From NCBI GenBank assembly GCA_050789255.1, contig JBOZRQ010000039.1:55604-119603 (forward strand): a DNA stretch of 64,000 nt. The letters run 5' to 3'. Origin of the DNA: JBOZRQ01 sp050789255 (GTDB taxonomy: Bacteria; Bacillota; Sulfobacillia; Symbiobacteriales; Symbiobacteriaceae). The position numbers were made by a program, and so were the translations under genes. This document shows, one piece after another, positions 41,576 through 48,738 of this stretch. Every line of letters begins with the position of its first letter. The first letter of the stretch is position 1. The notes under the pieces are model-generated. The model made no database searches, had not been told where the DNA came from, and saw only the letters and a program-made list of their open reading frames with translations.

Positions 41576-41896
41576 ATGGCCTCGAACAACAATAACAACA
41601 ACAATCGGCCCCTGGTCCCGAATGCAGCTCAAGCGCTTCAGCAGCTGAAGTATGAGGTGGCCCAGGAGATCGGTTGGAGCCCGGCCAATCTCCAGGACCT
41701 CCAGCAGCGGATCTCCTCCACCAAGTACGAGATTGCCGCCGAAATCGGCGTACCTCTGCAGCAGGGGTACAACGGCAACCTGACGTCTCGTCAGGCTGGC
41801 GCCGTGGGTGGGCGCCTGGGTGGACGTCTTGGTGGGCAGATGGTGAAGCGGATGATCGCCGCCGCGGAGCAGGCGCTCTCCGGCGGTCAGATATAA
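41576..41896 (+). CDS. Alpha/beta-type small acid-soluble spore protein
   Basis: SASPs coat and protect spore DNA and are degraded at germination. 106 residues, longer than the usual 65-75. It has an Asn-rich start (NNNNNNNRPLVP), then two copies of the region around the germination-protease site (LKYEVAQEIG and TKYEIAAEIG), and the conserved C-terminal GAVGGRLGG...MVKRMIAAAEQ. GGAGGTGA precedes ATG 41576. Expression is probably sigma-G driven in the forespore. Confidence 0.92.
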   Translation: MASNNNNNNNRPLVPNAAQALQQLKYEVAQEIGWSPANLQDLQQRISSTKYEIAAEIGVPLQQGYNGNLTSRQAGAVGGRLGGRLGGQMVKRMIAAAEQALSGGQI

Positions 41897-41899
41897 GTT

Positions 41900-41936
41900 T
41901 AGCCCGTGGCCGGTTTGGCCACGGGCTTTGCTTTTA
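41900..41936 (+). terminator. Terminator of the spore-protein gene
   Basis: AGCCCGTGGCC pairs with GGCCACGGGCT, then TTTGCTTTT. Confidence 0.9.
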
Positions 41937-41968
41937 GCGCGTCGTCTTGCGTGTGGTCAGCCCCCGTT

Positions 41969-42116
41969 GGCGCGCCACCACCTCGTGGGTGTGCGTGGCG
42001 CCTTGGTGGAAACGGCCGGCGCCGGACGACGGCCATCCGTGGCCCGTCCGGCGCCTCTTAGCAGGTCGGCGGCGTCGTCCTGACGCCGCCTCCGAATGAA
42101 CGTCCGTTTCCACCAA
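41969..42116. other. Highly structured non-coding island (hairpin plus three-way junction)
   Basis: No credible gene in 41937-42252. A hairpin GGCGC(G)CCAC-CACC / GGTG...GTGGCGCC spans 41969-42002. Directly after it, TTGGTGGAAACGG (42003-42015) pairs perfectly with CCGTTTCCACCAA (42104-42116), enclosing two hairpins: GGCGCCGGAC with GTCCGGCGCC (42018-42055, inner GGCCA/TGGCC) and GGCGGCGTC with GACGCCGCC (42068-42090). Together they make a three-way junction. The island is bounded by two terminators whose stems share AGCCCGTGGC. It could be a structured RNA or a DNA-level element; no promoter was identified. Confidence 0.5.
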
Positions 42117-42179
42117 AGCTTTGCGGGGTCGGTGGTGAATGCGCCGAACGAGGGCTGCCCACCCGCACCATCACCTGAA

Positions 42180-42214
42180 GAAAAAGCCCGTGGCGGTCAG
42201 GCCACGGGCTGGTT
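42180..42214 (-). terminator. Terminator of the MoaD-MoaE gene
   Basis: AGCCCGTGGC (42185-42194) pairs with GCCACGGGCT (42201-42210). Read on the minus strand it ends in TTTTTCTTC. Confidence 0.85.
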
Positions 42215-42252
42215 TTGCATCTGCCTTGAAGGCGCGGGCTGCTAGCTCACGC

Positions 42253-42951
42253 CTATTTTGTTTTTGAATGCATCCAGTCAGGACCGAGCTGCGAACCTAC
42301 CCATTCTTCGCCGTCCGCCCAGATTTCTTTCTTCCAGATGGGGACAATCTGCTTGAGGCGTTCGATGGCGTGGCGGCAGGCGTCGAAGGCGTCGGCGCGG
42401 TGGGGGGTGGCTACCGCGATGATGACGCTGGGTTCGCAGACTTCGAGTTTGCCGACGCGGTGGACGATCGCGGTGCGGGTGCCGGGCCACTTGGTGTCGA
42501 TTTCGCGGCCGATGACCTGCATTTGGGCGACGGCCATTTCGGGGTACGCTTCGTACTCGAGGAAGGTGGTTTGCTTGCCCTTCGTCCACTCACGCACGGT
42601 GCCTACGAAGACCAGGGTGGCGCCGGAGTATGGGTTGGTGACCCGGGAGGCGACCTCGTCGGCGGAGAGGGGCTCTTCGGTGACCTCAAAGAGCGGGCGC
42701 CCGGCTTCGCCTGAGCCGCCGCTGACCGGCGGGATCAGGGCGAGTTCGTCCCCGTCGCTGAGGAGGTGGTCGGAATCAGCGTAGTCGCGGTTGACGGCCA
42801 CGGCCAGGGATGGAACCAGCTTGGCCAGCCCCGGGTACTGTTCGGCAAGGTGGGCTACGAGCTGGCCCGCGGTGAGGCCGGCCCAGTCGCCCTGGAGCTG
42901 ACGGCGCCCGGCCGCCTCGGCTGCGGCGGCAAATAGCTTGACTGTGATCAC
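42253..42951 (-). CDS. MoaD-MoaE fusion (molybdopterin synthase)
   Basis: Molybdopterin synthase puts two sulfurs into precursor Z. Here both subunits form one 232-residue chain. Residues 1-81 are a ubiquitin-like MoaD ending in PPVSGG, the C-terminal Gly-Gly that must be free to carry the thiocarboxylate. MoaE follows from about 87 (LFEVTEEPLSADE, GTVREWTKG, HRVGKLEVCEPSV, PIWKKE). In the mycobacterial fusion MoaX cleavage at this point is needed for activity; the same may hold here. Own promoter and terminator. Confidence 0.92.
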   Translation of the reverse strand: MITVKLFAAAAEAAGRRQLQGDWAGLTAGQLVAHLAEQYPGLAKLVPSLAVAVNRDYADSDHLLSDGDELALIPPVSGGSGEAGRPLFEVTEEPLSADEVASRVTNPYSGATLVFVGTVREWTKGKQTTFLEYEAYPEMAVAQMQVIGREIDTKWPGTRTAIVHRVGKLEVCEPSVIIAVATPHRADAFDACRHAIERLKQIVPIWKKEIWADGEEWVGSQLGPDWMHSKTK

Positions 42952-42991
42952 AGTAGTTCCTCCTATGTGGAGCGCGAAACTGCTACCAACC

Positions 42992-43020
42992 AGTATAGTC
43001 TAGAGACCAGGGGCCGTCCA
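42992..43020 (-). promoter_or_regulatory. Promoter of the MoaD-MoaE gene
   Basis: On the minus strand TGGACG (43015-43020) and TATACT (42992-42997) are 17 bases apart. The -35 lies in a perfect hairpin GGCCGTCCA/TGGACGGCC (43012-43034). Confidence 0.6.
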
Positions 43021-43039
43021 TCCGGTGGACGGCCATGCG

Positions 43040-43068
43040 TTGCCCAAGCAAAAACCGAAGAGTATACT
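43040..43068 (+). promoter_or_regulatory. Promoter of the DUF151 gene
   Basis: TTGCCC (43040-43045) and TATACT (43063-43068) are 17 bases apart; AAAGGAGGT and the start codon follow within 21 bases, so the leader is very short. Confidence 0.7.
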
Positions 43069-43088
43069 GGACGAAAGGAGGTCGTGCC

Positions 43089-43568
43089 ATGATCCGCCTA
43101 AACCTGGTGAGCGTAGGCATGGTGGAGGACACTGGCAGCGTGATCCTGGTTCTGCGGGCACCTGACCTGGCGCGGCTCTTGGTCATGGAAGTAGGGTTGC
43201 TGGAAGGCCGGGCGATCGCTATGGAGGCCGAGGGTGTCAAAACCCCGCGCCCCTTGACCCACGAGCTGACCCTGTCCGTCGTTGAACGCTTGGGCGCCAA
43301 GCTCAGCCAGGTGGAGATCCGCGACTACAAGGAGAAAACGTTCTTCGCCAACCTCGTGCTGGCGGAGGCAGACGGGGCTGAGTTCACCGTAGACGCCCGC
43401 CCGAGCGATGCCATAGCCCTGGCACTTCGTGCAGGTGTTCCCATCTACGCGACCCAGCAGGTAATTGCGGTTGCAGGTATCGAAGAAGAGGCCGAAGATC
43501 TATTTGATGAAGCAGAAGACGAGGAAGAGGACCAGTCGGAGGAGGGCGAAGACCCAATTCTGCACTGA
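43089..43568 (+). CDS. Bifunctional nuclease-domain (DUF151) protein
   Basis: 159 residues. The DUF151/BFN core is seen in ILVLRAPDLARLL, PRPLTHEL and the highly conserved DARPSDAIALALRAGVPIY. Family members have been reported to show nuclease activity, though the cellular role is uncertain. The last 30 residues are an acidic tail (EEEAEDLFDEAEDEEE). ATG 43089 follows AAAGGAGGTCG. Confidence 0.88.
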   Translation: MIRLNLVSVGMVEDTGSVILVLRAPDLARLLVMEVGLLEGRAIAMEAEGVKTPRPLTHELTLSVVERLGAKLSQVEIRDYKEKTFFANLVLAEADGAEFTVDARPSDAIALALRAGVPIYATQQVIAVAGIEEEAEDLFDEAEDEEEDQSEEGEDPILH

Positions 43569-43606
43569 CTTGGCTCTCCTCTCCATTCCCTGCGAAAGGG
43601 AGGATT

Positions 43607-44692
43607 ATGACTTTGCGTCAGCTCCATATGGCAATGATCGGCTTCGGTGCCGTGGGCCGGGAACTAATTCGCATGATCACAGAGAACCACGACAACCTGC
43701 TGGAGCGGACTGGGGTAGACCTGAGCGTCTCATCACTGGCCGATTCCTCTGGCGCTATCTATATTCGTGACCAGGCCATGCTGGGCGCCCTGCTCGACCA
43801 TAAGGCCGCCGGGCGTGGCGTAGGCCACTTTGGCGGGGCTGTGCGCGCCTGGGGGATGGAGGATTTCCTCGCCCCGGCCGACGTGCTGGTGGAGCTTGGC
43901 CCGACCAACCTGCAAAACGGACAGCCCTCGCTGGACCGCATTCGGTGGGCGCTGGCGCTAAAGCGTCACGTCGTCACCGGGAACAAGGGCCCGCTGGCCC
44001 TCGACTATACGGGGCTCATGAAGCTGGCTGAAGCTGCCCACCTTAAGTTAAAGTTCAGCGCGGCGATCTGCGGGGGTCTCCCTGTCATGAACACGGCGCA
44101 GGGCTTTGAAGGCAGCCGGGTTACCGGGTTCGAGGGCATCCTCGGCGCTACCCCGAACCATATTCTGAGCCGCATGGAGGCCGACGGCCTCGACTACCAT
44201 GCTGCACTCAACCTCACGCAGGCCCTGGGCATTGCTGAACGGGATCCCCGACTGGATGTGGAGGGCCTGGACACCGCCGCCAAGACGGTGATTCTGGCCA
44301 ACGCCCTGCTCGGGGCCAACCTGACCATGGCGCAGGTCAACGTGAAGGGCATCACCGAGATCAGCCCGCTCGACCTGATGCTCGCCCGCCGCCAGGGCGG
44401 CGCCCTGAAGCTGATCGGCTGGGCGAAGAAGCAAGGGGACAAGGTCTACGCCCAAGTTGAGCCCAAGGTGCTACCCCTTGACCATCCGTTAGCGGGTGTC
44501 TCTGGAGCAGCCCAGGCGATTACGATTGAAAGTGACCCGTTGGGCCGTGTGACGCTAGCCGGTGGGGCCTCGAACCCCCGGGTGGCGGCGGCAGCAGTCC
44601 TGCGGGACCTGATCCACCTGGCACACGAGGTGCCGGAGCCGGTGGCAAAAAGCCAGGGGGCTCCCGGCGGGGTAGTCCAACTGGAGGAGTAA
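43607..44692 (+). CDS. hom: Homoserine dehydrogenase
   Basis: 361 residues. NAD(P)-binding MIGFGAVGREL at the N-terminus, VVTGNKGPLA in the middle, and a catalytic domain with GILGATPNHILSRME. It lacks the C-terminal ACT regulatory domain found in many Hom proteins, so threonine feedback is probably absent. Reduces aspartate semialdehyde to homoserine. A terminator follows. An alternative is another Hom-like dehydrogenase, but the fit is good. Confidence 0.87.
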   Translation: MTLRQLHMAMIGFGAVGRELIRMITENHDNLLERTGVDLSVSSLADSSGAIYIRDQAMLGALLDHKAAGRGVGHFGGAVRAWGMEDFLAPADVLVELGPTNLQNGQPSLDRIRWALALKRHVVTGNKGPLALDYTGLMKLAEAAHLKLKFSAAICGGLPVMNTAQGFEGSRVTGFEGILGATPNHILSRMEADGLDYHAALNLTQALGIAERDPRLDVEGLDTAAKTVILANALLGANLTMAQVNVKGITEISPLDLMLARRQGGALKLIGWAKKQGDKVYAQVEPKVLPLDHPLAGVSGAAQAITIESDPLGRVTLAGGASNPRVAAAAVLRDLIHLAHEVPEPVAKSQGAPGGVVQLEE

Positions 44693-44696
44693 GACC

Positions 44697-44727
44697 GGTC
44701 GGCACTCGCAGAGTGCCGGCCTTTCCT
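44697..44727 (+). terminator. Terminator after hom
   Basis: GGTCGGCACTC pairs with GAGTGCCGGCC across GCA, then TTTCC. Confidence 0.85.
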
Positions 44728-44762
44728 GTATGACCGTTTCTGCAAGACAAGGAGGAATCGTT

Positions 44763-45944
44763 GTGGCACAGTTGCCTGAGCTGAATCCCCCCGTGCGCCT
44801 GCTGATGGGACCGGGTCCGTCCAACGCAGATCCCCGTGTACTTCGGGCGATGGCTACCCCGGTCATTGGCCACCTGGACCCGGCTTTCCTGGCCATCATG
44901 GATGAGACCATGGGCTGGCTCCGTCAGGTCTACCAGACCACGAACCATCACACCGTGCCCATCTCGGCCACGGGCAGCGCAGGCATCGAGACCATGATGG
45001 TCAACCTCCTGGAGCCCGGCGACGACGTGATCGTGGGCATTATCGGCTACTTTGGCCAGCGCCTCGCTGAGGTCGCTTCCCGCACGGGCGCCAACGTCCG
45101 CATCATCGAGGCCCCCCTCGGCGAGGTAATCGCTCCGGAGCGCTTCGAGGAAGAGCTGCGGCGCAAGCCAGCCAAGCTGGTGACCCTGGTTCACGCCGAG
45201 ACCAGCACCGGCGCCCACCAGCCGATCGCCGAGGTGGCAGAGATCGCCCATCGGTACGGCGCCCTGATTGCCATTGACTGTGTGACCTCCCTGGGCGGCC
45301 TGCCCGTGAAGATCGATGAGTGGGGCGTTGACGCCGCCGCCTCCTGCTCGCAGAAGTGCCTGGGCGCCCCTCCCGGACTGTCGCCGGTCACCTTTGGCCC
45401 CCGGGCCATGGAGGCCGTGCGCAGCCGGCGCAGCAAGGTGCAGTCCTGGTACCTCGACCTGAGCCTGCTCTTCGCTTACTGGGGCGACGGTAAGGACAAC
45501 ACCCGTGTCTTCCACCACACCGGCCCGATCAGCATGATTTACGCTATGCGGGAAGCCCTGCGGATCGTCCTGGAGGAGGGGCTGGAGGCCCGCTTCGCCC
45601 GCCACATGAAGGCGCACCAGGCCTTCGCCGCCGGTCTGGAAGCGATGGGGCTCAGCCTGTTTACCAAGGGTCCCCGCCTGCCCATGCTGAACATCGTCAA
45701 CATCCCAGAGGGGATTCAGGACGTGCCCGTGCGCAAGCGCCTCCTGGAACTCGACATCGAGATTGCCGGCGGCTTCGGCCCTCTGGCAGGGAAGACCTGG
45801 CGGGTGGGCCTAATGGGCGTCAACGCCAACATGAAGCCCGTTGTGACCTTGCTGAGCACCTTGGAGCAGGCGCTGGTAGAGCAGGGCTTCAAGACCGAAC
45901 GTGGTGCGGCAGTTGCCGCCGCCAGCGCCGTTTTCAAGGCCTAA
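44763..45944 (+). CDS. Class V aminotransferase (alanine-glyoxylate / serine-pyruvate type)
   Basis: 393 residues, PLP-dependent fold type I. LLMGPGPSNADPRVL at the start, ATGSAGIE in the cofactor loop, VHAETSTG, DCVTSLGG, and the Schiff-base lysine in SCSQKCLGAPPG. Likely converts glyoxylate or serine with alanine/pyruvate as partner. GTG 44763 is preceded by AAGGAGGAATC; the earlier ATG at 44730 lacks a site. No terminator was seen before the next gene. Confidence 0.9.
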   Translation: MAQLPELNPPVRLLMGPGPSNADPRVLRAMATPVIGHLDPAFLAIMDETMGWLRQVYQTTNHHTVPISATGSAGIETMMVNLLEPGDDVIVGIIGYFGQRLAEVASRTGANVRIIEAPLGEVIAPERFEEELRRKPAKLVTLVHAETSTGAHQPIAEVAEIAHRYGALIAIDCVTSLGGLPVKIDEWGVDAAASCSQKCLGAPPGLSPVTFGPRAMEAVRSRRSKVQSWYLDLSLLFAYWGDGKDNTRVFHHTGPISMIYAMREALRIVLEEGLEARFARHMKAHQAFAAGLEAMGLSLFTKGPRLPMLNIVNIPEGIQDVPVRKRLLELDIEIAGGFGPLAGKTWRVGLMGVNANMKPVVTLLSTLEQALVEQGFKTERGAAVAAASAVFKA

Positions 45945-46016
45945 CGAAACTTGTTGAATCCTGACGCCGCTCATCCTCGTCTATTCGCGTAGAGAGATAC
46001 AGAGGGGGGCATTCAG

Positions 46017-46955
46017 GTGAAACGCTACAGAGGATTGGCTGCAGCCCTGATCTTGCTGGCTGCGCTGTACGCCGGATGTGGCGGCGGCAGCGCCAAACAG
46101 GCTCCTGCCATGGACAGTGGAAGTGCGTCGGCCCCGGGCGCCGCGCCGGCTCCGCCCGGCGGCGGGCAGGCCAAGCCTGTCGCCCCAGCCAACGAACCCG
46201 CCGTGCCCAACGGCCCCGCCGTGCCCAACGGCCCCGCCTCGGCTCAGTCCCCGGTGACCCTGGACCGGAAGATCATCATGAACGCCGAGATGAACCTCAA
46301 GGTCAAGGAAGCCGATGCCGCCATTGAGACCATCTCTTCGGCGGTTCGTCAGGCGGGCGGGTATGTCCAGGAGACCCGCCAGCAGGGCACCAAACAGCAG
46401 GGGCGCACCATGCATCTGACCCTGCGTGTCCCCGCGGGGCGGTACGAAGACATCCTCAAGCTGATCACCGATCAGGGCGAGGAGGTTACAGAGCGCCGGA
46501 CATGGACGCAGGATGTGACCGCCGAGTACCTCGACGTGGAGGCCCGCATTAAGACCCAGGAGACCCACCTGGAGCAGCTGCGCCGGCTTTACGAGAAGGG
46601 CGGCTCCATCAAGGAACTGATGGACCTTGAGCAGGAGATCGCCAGAGTTACGGCTGACCTGGAATCACTCAAGGGCCGGTATCGGTTCCTCTCGAACCAG
46701 GTGGAGTTCAGCACGATCACCGCGCACCTGTACGAGCCCGGCGCCCCGACGCCGGTCAAGGCGCCCAAGACCGTGCTTGAACGTATGAAGCTCGGCTTCA
46801 TCAACTCATGGAATGGCATGATCAACCTCACGGGCGATCTCGCGGTGTTCCTGGTGGCGGCTATCCCTGTGGTGCTCTACCTTGCCGTCCTGGGCGCCAT
46901 CGGCTATGGGATCTTCCGGGGCGTCAGGCGATTCCGGCGGCCGCCCTCCGCCTGA
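46017..46955 (+). CDS. DUF4349 lipoprotein with C-terminal membrane helix
   Basis: 312 residues. Lipobox LYAGC, then a Pro/Ala-rich linker with the short repeat PAVPNG, then the DUF4349 domain (about 80-260) containing a coiled coil (ETHLEQLRRLYEKGG...MDLEQEIARVTADLESL), and a membrane helix before a basic tail. Envelope protein of unknown role. GTG 46017 is preceded by AGAGGGGGG. Confidence 0.82.
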   Translation: MKRYRGLAAALILLAALYAGCGGGSAKQAPAMDSGSASAPGAAPAPPGGGQAKPVAPANEPAVPNGPAVPNGPASAQSPVTLDRKIIMNAEMNLKVKEADAAIETISSAVRQAGGYVQETRQQGTKQQGRTMHLTLRVPAGRYEDILKLITDQGEEVTERRTWTQDVTAEYLDVEARIKTQETHLEQLRRLYEKGGSIKELMDLEQEIARVTADLESLKGRYRFLSNQVEFSTITAHLYEPGAPTPVKAPKTVLERMKLGFINSWNGMINLTGDLAVFLVAAIPVVLYLAVLGAIGYGIFRGVRRFRRPPSA

Positions 46956-46968
46956 CCCATCTGCAAAC

Positions 46969-47003
46969 AGAAACCCCTGGCCAAGCCTTGCCAGGGGTTT
47001 CTT
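46969..47003. terminator. Bidirectional terminator
   Basis: AGAAACCCCTGGC pairs with GCCAGGGGTTTCT; serves the DUF4349 gene and the converging gene ending at 47004. Confidence 0.88.
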
Positions 47004-47705
47004 CTATTTGTCGGTGCGAATCTGCAGGGGCTGCTTCAGGCGAAGGGAGTCGGTGCAGGCGGTCTGCAGGGCGTGGAGAATGTCGCGAAACACCTCCGGC
47101 GCCGGGGCCAAAAGGTGGTCTACCCGGGCAATTGCCGGGGTGCCGGCCACCCGGCTGTAGTCCCAGCGGGTCACAGGCGGCAGGGGCAGATACTCCAGGG
47201 AGACGGGGGAGCCGGCGCCGGTCATTACTTCGGAGCGGCGCCCTAACCAGCCAGGCGCCGAGGCGGTCAGCTCGGTGAAGTAACACTCGAATTCGCCAGC
47301 AGGCAGATCTGGAGCCGAGCGGAATCCCACAGGTGGGGGGAACTGGCGGACCACCACGCGGATGCCTGTCTCATCGACCGTCAGGCGCACCCGGTTCTTC
47401 TCGGTCAGAGGTTTGCCATCCACGCGGCTGTAGATGACGCCCAGCTCAGAACCGTCGGGTCCCCAAAAGCGTATGCCGGGCGCGAGCCAGGCGCCAAGGC
47501 GGCCGAGGAACGCCTCCACCTCTGCGAGGAGCGCCCGGGCCGTGACCGGTTGAACCCGCAGGAGTGGCATGGCGCCGAGCCGGAGGAACAGGGGAAAGTG
47601 CACGGTGCCCAGTTCGGCAACAAGGGCCTGAAGCGCTTCGAGGCGATGCAGCTGTATGCTATGTGCATTGCTGCCCGGCACGGAAAGCTGGCACGTCGGG
47701 CGCAA
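47004..47705 (-). CDS. Hypothetical protein
   Basis: 233 residues, unrecognised. No signal peptide or membrane helix; mixed alpha/beta with a helical N-terminal third and strand-rich middle (KNRVRLTVDETGIRVVVRQF). TTG 47705 is well supported by AAAGGAGG seven or eight bases upstream. Divergent from the sdh operon, sharing its long upstream region. Confidence 0.7.
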   Translation of the reverse strand: MRPTCQLSVPGSNAHSIQLHRLEALQALVAELGTVHFPLFLRLGAMPLLRVQPVTARALLAEVEAFLGRLGAWLAPGIRFWGPDGSELGVIYSRVDGKPLTEKNRVRLTVDETGIRVVVRQFPPPVGFRSAPDLPAGEFECYFTELTASAPGWLGRRSEVMTGAGSPVSLEYLPLPPVTRWDYSRVAGTPAIARVDHLLAPAPEVFRDILHALQTACTDSLRLKQPLQIRTDK

Positions 47706-47792
47706 GCGAATCCTCCTTTGTCATCAACGAAGGGTTGTCTTATGCAGTATAGGTGACCCACCCAGACCGCGGGGGGACTCTCCTTCTCAAGA

Positions 47793-47880
47793 ATTATGGG
47801 TCCCATAATAAGCGCGAAAGGAGTTCGTGCTATAAGCCTAGAACCATGAGAATCGAGCGAACTATAAGTGAGTCTTATAG
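47793..47880. promoter_or_regulatory. Palindromes in the sdh upstream region
   Basis: ATTATGGG-T-CCCATAAT (47793-47809) and CTATAAG-TGAGT-CTTATAG (47862-47880) are perfect; a third CTATAAG sits at 47830. The 364-base gap is AT-richer than its surroundings. They may bind one or more regulators of sdh or of the divergent gene. Confidence 0.45.
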
Positions 47881-47914
47881 GTAGAATAAGTGGAAATAAT
47901 AGGCAACCGAAACG

Positions 47915-47944
47915 TTGACACCGCCAATCAGCGGGGGATACAAT
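47915..47944 (+). promoter_or_regulatory. Promoter of sdhCAB
   Basis: A perfect TTGACA (47915-47920) and TACAAT (47939-47944) are 18 bases apart. The palindrome CTAGAATTCTAG (47968-47979) lies just after the probable start site. Confidence 0.7.
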
Positions 47945-48069
47945 GGGGGCGGTTGTAACCGAAAAGCCTAGAATTCTAGACTCGGAATCGGTCGGGCATC
48001 TTAGCTACAGTATGGGGCGGTTTGGGTTTACAAGCAAGGTACCGAGGGGAAAGGAGCGGAACCACGGGA

Positions 48070-48723
48070 ATGCAAGACTTCTTCCGACGCAACCACTTCC
48101 TCCTGCGCAGACTGCACTCGTTGACGGGTATCGTTCCGGTCGGTGGTTTCCTGTTGTTTCATCTGTTCGAGAACTACAAGGCTTCCATGGGACCCGAAGT
48201 ATACAACGAGTCGATCCGGGCAATCAACTCCCTTCCGATGGTGTGGGCGCTCGAGGTATTCGCGATCTTTATCCCACTGTATTTCCACTCGATTTATGGT
48301 ATCTACATTGCTGCGGACGCTAAGCATAACGTCTCCAACTACGGTTACGGCCGGAACTGGGCGTTCCTGTTCCAGCGCATCACGGGCATCATTACCCTGT
48401 TCTTTGTAACCTATCACATTTGGCATTTCCGCTTCCAGAAGCTCCTCGGCGCCTATGGCCCGTACCAGGGCGGCGAGTCCATGAGCGGTCTGCCCTCGTT
48501 CCAAATCGTGTCCGACGCTCTCGCCAACCCCGGTATCGCTGCGTTGTACGCCATCGGCACCATCGCCGCGGCGTACCACCTGTGCAATGGCGTTTATACC
48601 TTCCTGATTACCTGGGGCATCACCGTGGGCCCCAAGAGCCAGCGCGTCTCCAGCCTCGTCACAAACGCCGCTTTCGTGCTTGTTTCTGCCATGGGCATCG
48701 CCGGCCTGTTGGCGTTCCGCTAA
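48070..48723 (+). CDS. sdhC: Succinate dehydrogenase cytochrome b558 subunit
   Basis: 217 residues with five hydrophobic helices, the single large anchor of B. subtilis-type complex II (no SdhD). RRLHSLTGIVPVGGFLLFHL and later YHIWHFRF and YHLCNG supply histidines for two haems. ATG 48070 has AAAGGAGCGG upstream. First gene of sdhCAB; sdhA follows after 15 bases. Confidence 0.93.
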   Translation: MQDFFRRNHFLLRRLHSLTGIVPVGGFLLFHLFENYKASMGPEVYNESIRAINSLPMVWALEVFAIFIPLYFHSIYGIYIAADAKHNVSNYGYGRNWAFLFQRITGIITLFFVTYHIWHFRFQKLLGAYGPYQGGESMSGLPSFQIVSDALANPGIAALYAIGTIAAAYHLCNGVYTFLITWGITVGPKSQRVSSLVTNAAFVLVSAMGIAGLLAFR

Positions 48724-48738
48724 GGGAGGGATCAGTAC

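Noticed and set aside
41937..42252. Short protein gene (such as a 60-codon frame at 41934-42116 on the minus strand)
   Set aside because: The frame is created by the exact inverted repeats, is Arg-rich without a start signal, and has no ribosome-binding site.
46193..46243. Short tandem repeat as a phase-variation tract
   Set aside because: The 15-base unit occurs only two to three times, stays in frame (PAVPNG) and encodes a flexible linker. Slippage would not shift the frame.
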